A DNA stretch of 64,000 nucleotides from JBFAPK01 sp040676675. Lineage in GTDB: Bacteria > Actinomycetota > Actinomycetes > Mycobacteriales > Micromonosporaceae. Positions 25,219-32,940 of this stretch are shown piece after piece. The notes under the pieces were generated by a model, which worked only from the letters and a program-made list of their open reading frames with translations, was not told the origin of the DNA and did no database searches. Numbering within the stretch: position 1 is the stretch's first letter; every line of letters begins with the position of its first letter. Both the position numbers and the translations under genes were made by a program. The stretch is from positions 434,001 through 498,000 of the forward strand of contig NZ_JBFAPK010000002.1 in NCBI RefSeq assembly GCF_040676675.1, given 5' to 3'.

Positions 25219-27027
25219 CTACGCCGGTGCGTCCTCGTCCGCCTTGGCGTCGCCCAGCAGGTCCGCTATGGCGCCCAGCGCGAGGATGCGGTCGCCCTCG
25301 TCGGAGATGTGGGAGGTGGCGGCGAAGGCCCGGGAGAGGGCGACGTCGCGTTGGACGGGGGGCAGGTGCTCGGCCACCTCTGCCAGGGTTCGCGCGCGGA
25401 CCGTGGGATCGAGGATGGCGCTGGCCGCGTGGAGGGCCCTGGCCAGGGTAGCTGGCCGTGTCTCGGCGCCGCTGGTGGTGGCGATGGCGAGTAGCAGACC
25501 GGCGCGGTTTGCCGGTTCGGTGACGTGTTCCAGCGCCTGTTCGAGCCGCTCTGGTCCGAGGTACCGCGCCAGCCCGGCCAGGTCGTGTCCGCGTTCCGCT
25601 TCGTCGGCTCGGGACAACATGTCGGCGCACACCTGGTCGAGTTGGCCGGCGTCCAGGTAGGGCATCAGCCCCTCGATGTTGTGGTCGTTCTGCGCGAGCA
25701 CGATGGGCAGAGCCTGGGCGATCTGTTCTCGGGTCAGGTAGGGCGCCCAGACGCCGGGGCCGGACCCGTACGCGACGGCGAGTCTGAACACGTCGTCGAC
25801 GAGGGGCCTCCGCTGATCCTCGCGCAGAAACGGTAGGAGCGCGGCCAGCACGCTGACGGCTACCCATGGGCTGGACTCGGCGGAGTCGAGGTAGGGCCGC
25901 AATATCATCAGCGCGCGGCCGAGTTGCTCGTGCGTGAGGTACGGGGCGATTTCGGTCAGCGTCCACGGCGGCTCCGCGCCGGCTGTCCGCGCGATCGCGG
26001 CGAGCACGGCGTCGAGTTGGGCTTCGTCGAGCAGCCCTGCCAGGTCCGTCATCGCGTGGAGCCGGTCGCGGTCGTCGTCGGCCTCGATCACGGCCGTGAC
26101 CGCCGCGGCGACAACCTCCACCCGTAGCCGTGGCGGTAGATGCGCGGCGATCCCGGCGAGCGTCCGAGCGCGGAATTCGGGCGCGGTAATCGTCAGTGCG
26201 GCGGCTACCAGGTCGTCGCGCTGCGTGCCGTCGAGGTACGGTGCGAGCGCGACGAGCGCGACGAATCGGTAGCTCTCGTCCCGGATGCGGGTGCAGACGC
26301 GGATCGCCCCGTCGCGCTGGGCGGGGGTCAGGTACTCCGCCAGCTTCGCCAGCGTCACCGCGCGGTCGTCGTCCGGATCGGATGACAGGATCCGCACGCC
26401 CAGGTCGATCTGTTCGGGGTCCAGCCAGCGCGCCAGCGTGAGCATTTCATAGCCGAGGAGGGTGGCCGATCCGGTGAGCGCGGTGAGCGCGGCGGCGGCG
26501 ACCTCGGCGCGCTGCTCCGCGGGCAGCAACGGCACCAGGGCGGCCAGCTCCGAGCCGCGGCGGGCGGCCACCGAGCCCGGCACCACCGCGGGTGCCTGCG
26601 CCAACAGCTCCGGCGGCAGATGAGGCGCCAGGCTGAACAGCATGTTCGAGCGACAGTTCTCGTCCGTCGTGTTCCGCACCAGTGCCCACGCCCGCGCGAT
26701 CTGCTCCGGCGTCAGGCACGGTGCGAGGTGCCGCATGAAGCTGCCGCGGCGGCTGCCGCTCAGTTCCAGCAAGGCGGTGAACAGCATTTCGGCCGTCACC
26801 GGCGCCCCGTCATCGGCCGCGGGCTCGCCGACCAGATCGGCGAGCTCGGCGACCGCCCGCTGTAGCGGGGACATCACCAGTCGATCGGCTGACGCGGTCA
26901 ACCAGCCCTCTTCCACCGCTTCCCGGGCGACGTGCCGAGCCGCACGCTCCAGCCGCGCGACAAACTCGCCTTCGCCGACGATCCTGTTCACAGACACACC
27001 GGCGATGATGCCCTCGTCGTATGACAT
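25219..27027 (-). CDS. Large helical-repeat protein of unknown function
   Basis: A 602-aa protein built from roughly 14 degenerate repeats of about 35-40 residues centred on a motif like 'LApyLtpeQrd.al', e.g. 'LAPCLTPEQIARA', 'LAEYLTPAQRDGA', 'LAPYLDGTQRDDL', 'IAPYLTHEQLGRA' and 'WAPYLTREQIAQA'. The pattern suggests an alpha-solenoid (HEAT/TPR-like) scaffold. There are no membrane segments or signal peptide. The N-terminal 110 residues are non-repetitive and may be an effector or adaptor domain. ATG 27027 (MSYDEGI) is taken as start; ATG 27057 is in frame, and neither has a clear ribosome-binding site. It lies 40 nt downstream of the HflX-like gene on the same strand. Confidence 0.65.
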   Translation of the reverse strand: MSYDEGIIAGVSVNRIVGEGEFVARLERAARHVAREAVEEGWLTASADRLVMSPLQRAVAELADLVGEPAADDGAPVTAEMLFTALLELSGSRRGSFMRHLAPCLTPEQIARAWALVRNTTDENCRSNMLFSLAPHLPPELLAQAPAVVPGSVAARRGSELAALVPLLPAEQRAEVAAAALTALTGSATLLGYEMLTLARWLDPEQIDLGVRILSSDPDDDRAVTLAKLAEYLTPAQRDGAIRVCTRIRDESYRFVALVALAPYLDGTQRDDLVAAALTITAPEFRARTLAGIAAHLPPRLRVEVVAAAVTAVIEADDDRDRLHAMTDLAGLLDEAQLDAVLAAIARTAGAEPPWTLTEIAPYLTHEQLGRALMILRPYLDSAESSPWVAVSVLAALLPFLREDQRRPLVDDVFRLAVAYGSGPGVWAPYLTREQIAQALPIVLAQNDHNIEGLMPYLDAGQLDQVCADMLSRADEAERGHDLAGLARYLGPERLEQALEHVTEPANRAGLLLAIATTSGAETRPATLARALHAASAILDPTVRARTLAEVAEHLPPVQRDVALSRAFAATSHISDEGDRILALGAIADLLGDAKADEDAPA

Positions 27028-27067
27028 CGCAGTCCGTCGCGCCGGCTGTCTGCGCATGTCCGGACAC

Positions 27068-27523
27068 TCACCGGCCTGGTGCGGGTAGGTCCTCGCCGCT
27101 GATCACCATGCACTCGAGCAGGTCACCGAGAACGGCCCGCTGGTGGTCCGTCAGCGGGTTCACGAAGACCGCGACATCGGCCTTCGCAGCCCGGCACGCC
27201 TCCGCGACCTCACGCGCCTTGCCAGGGCTGAGCAGGGTCCGCCGCGAGAACGGTTCAATCATCTTTGCCGCACCGCCGTGCGAAACACCCCGCCGTTGGA
27301 TGTGCTGGCCCACCACCCGTCCGCCATGCACCTCTACCGAAGTCGCCAGCAGATCGAGCTTCCGGCCGAACCGCTTGTCCTTCGCCGAGAACAGGCCCAC
27401 AAGCACCACGTTCGCGCCCGCCAGTAGGAAGGCCGGTCGTCCGCTCGAACATCGCCGCACGAGGCGATATTGCCACGTCAAACGCTTCACAGCGGGCGCC
27501 ACGCGCCGGGGCTGCTTCGTCAC
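27068..27523 (-). CDS. Stand-alone HflX N-terminal-domain-like protein
   Basis: A 151-aa protein that matches only the N-terminal domain of the ribosome-associated GTPase HflX: 'VVLVGLFSAKDKRFGRKLDLLATSVEVHGGRVVGQHIQRR' followed by 'LLSPGKAREVAEACRAAKADVAVFVNPLTDHQRAVLGDLLECMVI'. The usual 'GkGK.eel' element appears as 'LLSPGKAREV'. The G domain is absent because the gene stops right after this domain. It may be a free ribosome- or nucleotide-binding module, or what remains of a truncated hflX. The start is not certain. Confidence 0.6.
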   Translation of the reverse strand: MTKQPRRVAPAVKRLTWQYRLVRRCSSGRPAFLLAGANVVLVGLFSAKDKRFGRKLDLLATSVEVHGGRVVGQHIQRRGVSHGGAAKMIEPFSRRTLLSPGKAREVAEACRAAKADVAVFVNPLTDHQRAVLGDLLECMVISGEDLPAPGR

Positions 27524-27621
27524 GTACCGTCGGGCCCCTTCGGCGGCAGATCAGGAGGGCCCGGACGGGCAGGTGGATAGTTGCGAGCGGCTCACCGGGA
27601 AGACGGGGCAGAATCCCGTCC

Positions 27622-27780
27622 ATGCGGGGTAGGCCAAGGGGGCTGGACGAGGACCATCTGGTAGCGACGCTCTTCGAGGGCTGGGGTATGCGGGTCGAGT
27701 CCGCGGAATACCGACCGGTGGGCGCGGGCAGCTACCACTGGTCTGTCGCCGACCGGAACGGCGAAGGGGAAGCGAGATCA
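27622..27780 (+). pseudogene. Aminoglycoside/spectinomycin phosphotransferase-like N-terminal relic
   Basis: From ATG 27622, 'GLDEDHLVATLFEGWGMRVESAEYRPVGAGSYHWSVADRNGEGE' (split here: residues 7-50) matches the first 50 residues of APH/spectinomycin-kinase-like proteins ('L...aLa.gWg......yapvGaGSYHW...d..G'). The expected 'rwfvTVDDL' and the rest of the kinase fold do not follow in any frame. The remaining sequence to 27957 contains no recognisable gene. Confidence 0.55.
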
Positions 27781-27957
27781 GCCGACCAGCCCCATCCCGG
27801 CACCGCCTCGGCTGCCCTAGCTCATGCACGCTCCTCCACATGTCCGCACGCCGAGCTGCCGCCAGGGCTGTCACTTTGGGCAGCGACCGGATCGCGGCAT
27901 GGCAGGATGCGGCTTCGGCGCACGTACGGACCTGGAGGAGGGGCCGGGACGAGGTGC

Positions 27958-29241
27958 TCAGCGCAGGTGGACCTCGACGCCGTGTGCGGTGAGCATCTGC
28001 CGGAGGTGGTCCAGGGTGACCGCTGGCTCGTACCGATGCCGGTCGTAGCCGGGAACGAGGTGTTCGCGGGCTACCGCCGAGTCGTGCCAGACCAGCCGGA
28101 ACGGTGTGCGGGCACCCCACCTCGAACGCAGGCAGTCGCTGAGGGCGTCGAGGTTCCATCCGAAGTAGCCGCCCGGGCCGTTGATGGCCTCGCCGATGGC
28201 GCAGTAGAAGCCCTCGATGTCGGTGACGAAGCGACCATCGAGGTCGAAAACGGTCCCGGCTGGCTGGTCTGGGAGATCAAAGCGGCGACAGGCCAGTGCC
28301 ATACCGGACCATTCGTGCCGTAGCGTCCGGTCGTAGCCGGCCCACAGGTTGCGCTCGGCGGGTCGGCCGGCAAGCCACAGCTCCAAAATGCGACGTTTTC
28401 CCGTCGGGTACGGCCGGTGTGTTTCGCTGGCGATGGTGACGTCAAGGAGGCCGTCATCGAGCGGAGACGGCACGCTCGACACGATCGTGCCGTACACGCC
28501 CCCGCCGATCAGGGGTAGCGCCGAGCCGTCGGCGGCGATGGCTTTCACGTCGGCGGTCACCCGGCGGCGGCGTAGACCGGCCTTTGTCGACTGCGGTACG
28601 GCGGCGATCGCGGCCTGCAGTAGCGGCTCGGGTTGGCAACCGACCAGGACGACGTACGGTACCGGTGGCTCGCCCTGGTCCCGGAAGACGCCCGTGATGT
28701 CGGCGCACGCACCGTACGGTGTGTCGTCCGGCCCACGCAGCACGAACCCGGTGATGCCTCCGGGACGGTCGACGGCGTCCGTAGGGTCGTACACGTGGAC
28801 GAGGCCGTCCAGGTCGACGTCGACACGCCCTGGCGAGGTCGTCGACGGCCGTTGGCCCAGGACGGTCACGTCGAGCAGATAGACGCCGAACCAGCCGTCC
28901 CGTGTCGCCCGATCGTCGGGCATCGCCGACACCCACAGGTTGCCCAACCAGCCGCGCCCGCCATCGAGGGGCGTCGCGGCGGGATCACTGTCGAGGCTCG
29001 CGGCGAGAACCCCGTCCGGTACGCAGCCCAGGAGGGTGAAACGTTCCCGCGGCCGAGGTGGCAGGTCGACGAACAAGCCGTCGATGTCGGCGCACAACGC
29101 CAGGACATCGCCGTCGCCGGGGAACTGCGGGTTGCCGGTGTAACCGTCAAGCAGCCAACGCGGTGGGACGCGCCGAGTCCAGGTCCACCGCTGCTGCCCC
29201 GGCCTGTCGATCGCCACCTTCCGACCGTACCGACGAACCAC
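27958..29241 (-). CDS. Barstar-domain protein with two upstream repeated domains
   Basis: A 427-aa protein. The C-terminal 90 residues are a barstar (RNase inhibitor) domain: 'VFDLDGRFVTDIEGFYCAIGEAINGPGGYFGWNLDALSDCL'. Barstar folds block ribonuclease toxins. Before it are two related segments, each with a 'CADI.G.F.D' and 'LVGC.P...L.A' pattern (about 50-150 and 165-270), suggesting a duplicated domain of unknown function. GTG 29241 is chosen (GAGG upstream); the frame runs to ATG 29349, but the extra N-terminus is Arg/Cys-rich and unconvincing. No barnase-like RNase is seen nearby, so it may be an orphan immunity protein. Confidence 0.68.
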   Translation of the reverse strand: MVRRYGRKVAIDRPGQQRWTWTRRVPPRWLLDGYTGNPQFPGDGDVLALCADIDGLFVDLPPRPRERFTLLGCVPDGVLAASLDSDPAATPLDGGRGWLGNLWVSAMPDDRATRDGWFGVYLLDVTVLGQRPSTTSPGRVDVDLDGLVHVYDPTDAVDRPGGITGFVLRGPDDTPYGACADITGVFRDQGEPPVPYVVLVGCQPEPLLQAAIAAVPQSTKAGLRRRRVTADVKAIAADGSALPLIGGGVYGTIVSSVPSPLDDGLLDVTIASETHRPYPTGKRRILELWLAGRPAERNLWAGYDRTLRHEWSGMALACRRFDLPDQPAGTVFDLDGRFVTDIEGFYCAIGEAINGPGGYFGWNLDALSDCLRSRWGARTPFRLVWHDSAVAREHLVPGYDRHRYEPAVTLDHLRQMLTAHGVEVHLR

Positions 29242-29892
29242 GAACTCGCCTCGCGCACCACCGACTCGCAGGCGCCCCGCAACGCAGACGCACCGCCTTC
29301 GGCAGACGAGGAAGCCCGAGCGACTCACGGTGCTCGCGGTGTCTGTCAACCGCGGTGACCGATCGGACTCGTCGCCGGGTTCCAGCGCCGTCGGAGTCGG
29401 CGGGTCTCTGGAGGTCGGCCGGTCACCCTCCGCACTCTCCGCAAGACCGTGGGCACACCCATCAAGGAGGAGGCGGACACCAAGAGCGCGTCGGCGCAGC
29501 TCGGAGGTAATGGGGGTTTCGGGAAAGGCTCAAAACCTCGTAGAAAAAAATCCGAGCCCTGACCGGCGTTGTTTCCGGCCGGCAATTTGTCTTGTCAGGA
29601 CGGTCGGACTCGAAAAGACGACCCCTTGACCCCAGCTAACGACCATGAAGCCCGCGACCTCGGCGCGCCAGCGGTGCGCGATGGTCGCAGTCGCACAGTG
29701 CGCCGAGATCCGCTCACGTGCGTGGATGTCCGCCTCGGTCGTCGCGCAGTTCGTCACGCAGACCGTGCGCGCCGCACCGCCCCACGCGCCCGTCGACGTG
29801 TCACCCATGTAGTCGCAGGGTCGCGCGCCGTGGTCTTGCTGTGGCAACATACGTCGGTGAGCGGACCTGGCCGGACTGATCCGCCTACGTCG
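29242..29892. other. Gene-poor stretch with an A-tract and first copy of a direct repeat
   Basis: About 650 nt without a convincing gene. It holds an A7 tract at about 29542 and the first copy (29617-29631) of the 15-bp repeat GACGACCCCTTGACC, found again at 31804. An alternative GTG start for the next gene (29857) lies in it. Confidence 0.4.
29617..29631 (+). repeat. 15-bp direct repeat, left copy (candidate att site)
   Basis: GACGACCCCTTGACC, identical to 31804-31818. The two copies enclose the third WXG gene set and an integrase relic, as expected for attL/attR of a small integrated element. Confidence 0.45.
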
Positions 29893-30219
29893 ATGCAGAA
29901 GCCAGACCAGTGGGCCGACTTCCGGCGCGGCGTCGCGCTGCTGTCGCTGGTGCTGTTCTTCTTCTGTGTCGTGGCGGTCGCCTTCCTCGCCTTCAGGCTG
30001 GTGACCGTCGGCACCGACGTAGCCCCCAACTGGTCGGAACTCCTGGGGTTCGCATCCGTCGCGGTGCCGCTCGGCGTCGCAGCCGGAGCCGGCATCGGCG
30101 TCTACCGCGCGCAGAGCCCAGGCCAGGCCAAGCGACGCGGCAGGATCATGGGCCTCGCCTTCATGCTCGCCGCCCTGCTCCTGGTGGTGACCGGCGTCAT
30201 CGGAGACAGGCTGTCATGA
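29893..30219 (+). CDS. Small three-helix membrane protein
   Basis: A 108-aa protein with three membrane helices (about 11-37, 46-68, 82-104) and short polar loops; no domain recognised. It is the first gene of the third WXG set and overlaps the EspC-like gene by 4 nt (ATGA), so co-expression is likely. A GTG at 29857 in frame would add 12 residues; neither start has a clear ribosome-binding site. Confidence 0.6.
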   Translation: MQKPDQWADFRRGVALLSLVLFFFCVVAVAFLAFRLVTVGTDVAPNWSELLGFASVAVPLGVAAGAGIGVYRAQSPGQAKRRGRIMGLAFMLAALLLVVTGVIGDRLS

Positions 30220-30578
30220 GCTTCTCCGTGGAACCTGGCGCCCTCGAACGTGCCGCCGCTCAACTGAAGCTTGCCGGCACCGACGTACAAGCAGCCATGG
30301 CCTATATCAGCAAGCACACCGAGATGAACTGGTACGACCAGGGCCTACTCAACAAGGCATACCCCGCGCACCGGGAACTTGTGGACGAGATGACCCGGCG
30401 ACTCACTCACCTGAAAGATCTGCTGGAGCAGTCCGAAGAGGCGCTCCAACGCACCGCGACCCACTACCGGAACACCGACGCCGGCAACGCCCGTCGCCTC
30501 GATGCCACCTATCCCTACGTCGCCCGCGGTGACGAAGAACTCGCGGACGACCGGCCCTCCCCCACGGACTACCCGTGA
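30216..30578 (+). CDS. EspC-like type VII secretion target
   Basis: A 120-aa signal-less helical protein beginning 'MSFSVEPGALERAAAQLKLAGTDVQAA', the typical start of EspC/DUF2580-type ESX substrates, followed by long amphipathic helices and a Pro-rich tail. These proteins are secreted by, or accompany substrates of, type VII systems. It overlaps neighbours by 4 nt on both sides. No ESX ATPase or channel genes lie in this window, so secretion would depend on a system encoded elsewhere. Confidence 0.7.
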   Translation: MSFSVEPGALERAAAQLKLAGTDVQAAMAYISKHTEMNWYDQGLLNKAYPAHRELVDEMTRRLTHLKDLLEQSEEALQRTATHYRNTDAGNARRLDATYPYVARGDEELADDRPSPTDYP

Positions 30579-31297
30579 TCGAACCTACAGACTTCCTGGT
30601 CGAGCCGGGCGAACCCGACCCCTCCATCTCGAAGGGCTTCGCCAACCCCATCGGCATTCTCGACGCCATCTCCATCTCGCACTGGGTCAACGAGATCATC
30701 AAAGAGGTGGCGGGCTACGACGTGATCGGTACCATCACCGCGGTCTTCGTAGGCGACTGGGAGAGCTTCTACAAGGCCGGCGACGCATACGGCAACCTCG
30801 GCCAGAGTCTGCAAGCTCTCGGCGGCAACCTCATCGAAATCTCCAACCAGATCGACCAGCAGTGGGACGGCCGTGCCGCAGACGCCGCCTTCGTCTACTT
30901 TCGGAAACTGGCCGCCGCCATCTCGCAACAAAACAACGTGCTCACCCAGATCGAGGAGAAGTATCACGAGGCCGCCCGCGCAATCTGGCTCCTAGCCGAC
31001 ATGGTCGGCGGCCTCATCAAAATGATCATCGACAAGGCCATCATCATCGGCATCAGCGCCGCCGCCGGTACCGCCCTTCTTGAAACCGGCGCTGGCGCCG
31101 TCGTCGGTTACGGGGTCGCCGCCTGGCAAGCCATCGACCTGCTCAAGAAGGTCAACGACGCCGCCACCAAAATTCAGGCCGGTGGCACGCTCATCCTCGG
31201 CTTCTTCAGTTTCCTCAAGGCACTGGCCGACCAGGGCGGCGATCTTTCCAAGATCCCGCTTCCCGACCGGCCCTACTCAAGTCCGGTGCCCGCATGA
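30575..31297 (+). CDS. WXG100-like carrier protein with membrane segments
   Basis: A 240-aa protein. The ESX-type hairpin spans about 70-145 with the WxG turn at 'QQWDGRAADAAFVYF' (about residue 95). Hydrophobic 'GGLIKMIIDKAIIIGISAAAGTALLETGAGAVVGYGV' (about 148-185) and 'GGTLILGFFSFLKAL' follow. It lacks a toxin domain. It is clearly paralogous to the broken gene at 36315-37024 (shared 'AAAGT...ETG.GAVVGYGV'). GTG start overlaps the EspC-like stop. Confidence 0.7.
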   Translation: MIEPTDFLVEPGEPDPSISKGFANPIGILDAISISHWVNEIIKEVAGYDVIGTITAVFVGDWESFYKAGDAYGNLGQSLQALGGNLIEISNQIDQQWDGRAADAAFVYFRKLAAAISQQNNVLTQIEEKYHEAARAIWLLADMVGGLIKMIIDKAIIIGISAAAGTALLETGAGAVVGYGVAAWQAIDLLKKVNDAATKIQAGGTLILGFFSFLKALADQGGDLSKIPLPDRPYSSPVPA

Positions 31298-31614
31298 CCG
31301 GCAGCCCGGACGACGCCGAACGCCAGATTCTCGACCTGACCGATGGTGACGCCGGGCTCGCAAGGCTTCTACACGCGAGCCTCCGGCGGCTCCATGAGGG
31401 TGCCGCCGGCGACGACCTCCAGGAGATGGCTCGCGAAGTTCTTGCTGGACGAAGCAGCTTGCGGGAGATCGCGGCCACCGATGCCTACGGCTCGATGTTC
31501 GTCGACCACTTCCGTCAGTTCAGCGAGTGGCAACGGACGCTTGATCCGCAAGAGCGCGAACGCCTCGCCGCCGAAGCCGCCGAAGCCGCGACGTCACTGA
31601 ACCAGGACACTTGA
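31294..31614 (+). CDS. Small helical protein of unknown function
   Basis: A 106-aa acidic helical protein whose ATG overlaps the carrier stop (ATGA). There is no recognisable domain; 'LREIAATDAYGSMFVDHFRQFSEWQRTL' is its most distinctive stretch. By position behind a carrier it could be an immunity or chaperone protein, but nothing in the sequence proves it. Confidence 0.55.
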   Translation: MTGSPDDAERQILDLTDGDAGLARLLHASLRRLHEGAAGDDLQEMAREVLAGRSSLREIAATDAYGSMFVDHFRQFSEWQRTLDPQERERLAAEAAEAATSLNQDT

Positions 31615-31630
31615 CCACGCCGTCGGAGCC

Positions 31631-31805
31631 GCCCTGGCCGCCGCCGACCTCCGGCGAGCGTTCCGCCGGGTAGCCACCAGGGCCGGTCTCGGCGCGGCCG
31701 CTGGACGCCCCGGGACTACGACACAGCCTCGTGCCGGTGCTCTCCGACAGCGGCGTGAGTATTGAGCACATCGCCGACCTGTGTCGGGACGGCCAGATCA
31801 ACTGA
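31631..31805 (+). pseudogene. Tyrosine-recombinase (integrase) relic
   Basis: 'DLRRAFRRVATRAGLG' in one frame and 'LRHSLVPVLSDSGVSIEHIADLC' in another recreate the catalytic region of actinobacterial phage/ICE integrases ('lrr.f.rv...AGlg.wtprELRHSFvSlLSDsGvsiE.IAdLcGH'). The R..H of the active site survives but the catalytic Tyr region is missing and a frameshift separates the parts. The stop at 31803-31805 runs into the second copy of the 15-bp repeat. Confidence 0.65.
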
Positions 31806-31818
31806 CGACCCCTTGACC
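31804..31818 (+). repeat. 15-bp direct repeat, right copy (candidate att site)
   Basis: Second copy of GACGACCCCTTGACC, immediately after the integrase relic. See the left copy at 29617. Confidence 0.45.
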
Positions 31819-31949
31819 GCCCGGAGAACGAGCCGACCTACCGGCACCTGCCGGATAGCGCCAGCTTATGTCGAAGACGCAGGTCAGCGACCAGGTCGGA
31901 ATCCGGCCGAGTCGGTCCGAACCAGGATCGTCGGACCATCCGTGCGATA

Positions 31950-32040
31950 TCACGGCCCGGCCGGCGGCCCACGGGCAGCAGCGGTTCACGCGCTGCCCAC
32001 TGGGCGTCGGTCAGGTCATGCCGCCTCGTCACCGCCACAG
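31950..32040 (-). mobile_element. IS5-family transposase N-terminal relic
   Basis: Minus-strand 'RRHDLTDAQWAAREPLLPVGRRPGR' matches the first 30 residues of a common actinobacterial IS5-type transposase ('r.dLTDaqWa.leplLP...rpGRP'). Nothing further of the element follows. The rest of 31806-32171 shows no gene. Confidence 0.55.
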
Positions 32041-32171
32041 TGGCCACGAGATCTCCGTACTGGTGGTCTGTCTTGGTCGCAAAATCATCGACCGGAGACC
32101 TCACCGCCTATCGATCGACGACGCGGCGAGACCTACTCGGCCCGTACCCCACTTCGACTTCGACACCGGTC

Positions 32172-32591
32172 CTAGTTCTTCGGAAGGGCGTCGACGACGA
32201 TCTGGAAGCGACGCGGGTCGAAGTAGTCGTGGTACTCGCTAATCAGGCCGTCGCGGAAGCGGAAGACGGCGATGTTGTCGTTGGTGTACTCGGCGCCGTT
32301 GAGCAGCTTGGCGACGTTGCGGTATTCGACGCAGACCGCGTCCGAATCGCTTGCCGGGTAGACGCCGGTGAGATTGGCCTGGAAGCTCTCGAAGTTGGAC
32401 ATCAGGCCGTGGAAGCCGCCGACGATCTCGTCCTTGCCGCGGATCTCGGTGGGGAACCCCTCGGCCGGGTAGGGCACGGTGAGGACGGCCTCGGGGTGCC
32501 ACAATTCGCCCCACGCCGCAACGTTCTTTTCCGAGAGTAGACGGAAGAACTCGCGTGCGATGGTGGCTTTGTCGATCGTTGCCATGGTCAT
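32172..32591 (-). CDS. SnoaL-like/NTF2-fold protein
   Basis: A 139-aa cone-shaped NTF2-like protein: 'REFFRLLSEKNVAAWGELWHPEAVLTVPYP' at the N-terminus, 'GKDEIVGGFHGL' and a final 'FRFRDGLISEYHDYFDPRRF' are the hallmark strands of the SnoaL/ketosteroid-isomerase-like group. Members act as small hydrolases, isomerases or binding proteins. ATG 32591 has GGAG 5-9 nt upstream. It is divergent from a TetR gene, with an SDR relic between them; the pair probably once formed a TetR-controlled SDR + NTF2 operon. Confidence 0.83.
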   Translation of the reverse strand: MTMATIDKATIAREFFRLLSEKNVAAWGELWHPEAVLTVPYPAEGFPTEIRGKDEIVGGFHGLMSNFESFQANLTGVYPASDSDAVCVEYRNVAKLLNGAEYTNDNIAVFRFRDGLISEYHDYFDPRRFQIVVDALPKN

Positions 32592-32599
32592 CGTGTCTC

Positions 32600-32902
32600 C
32601 ATCATCGTCGAGTACGGGTGTCCCGGGCGATGCGTTCCCAGGTGTCCAGCGCGGCGCGAGACGGTCCGCGTGGGCGCGGATGGCGTCGAGGCCGTCCGCG
32701 CCCAGCGCCGTTCGATGGCAGGGGTGTCGGCGACGTCCCACCGCATCGGGTCTACTCGTCCCCGGTCGGCCGCGACGGGATCGCCAACGGATTCCGGGTT
32801 GCGGACCGCCGCGACCACCGTGTCGCCGGCTGCCGCGGCAGCCTGATCGACCGCCCGCCCGAGGCCACCGACCGCAGCGGTGACCTGCCACGTTCGCGCC
32901 AT
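32600..32902 (-). pseudogene. SDR oxidoreductase relic with large internal deletion
   Basis: From ATG 32902, 'ARTWQVTAAVGGLGRAVDQAAAAAGDTVVAAVRNPE' is an SDR N-terminus, with the cofactor motif TGxxxGLG changed to TAAVGGLG. About 65 residues in, a different frame supplies the SDR C-terminus 'LGADGLDAIRAHADRLA'. Some 180 central residues, including the YxxxK site, are missing. The gene is dead. Confidence 0.7.
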
Positions 32903-32905
32903 AGG

Positions 32906-32934
32906 TGAACCATAGTACATACTTGGTGTAGGGT
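32906..32934 (+). promoter_or_regulatory. Leaderless-type promoter of the TetR gene
   Basis: TGAACC (32906-32911), 17-bp spacer, TAGGGT (32929-32934), 6 nt before the ATG at 32941, so the transcript probably starts at or near the start codon. The spacer contains the imperfect dyad TACATACTTGGTGTA, a possible TetR site. Confidence 0.5.
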
Positions 32935-32940
32935 CCAAAC

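Noticed and set aside
29569..29892. Upstream extension of the small membrane-protein gene
   Set aside because: The extra 100 residues are Arg-rich, have no membrane or domain pattern, and run through the direct repeat; later starts are more plausible.
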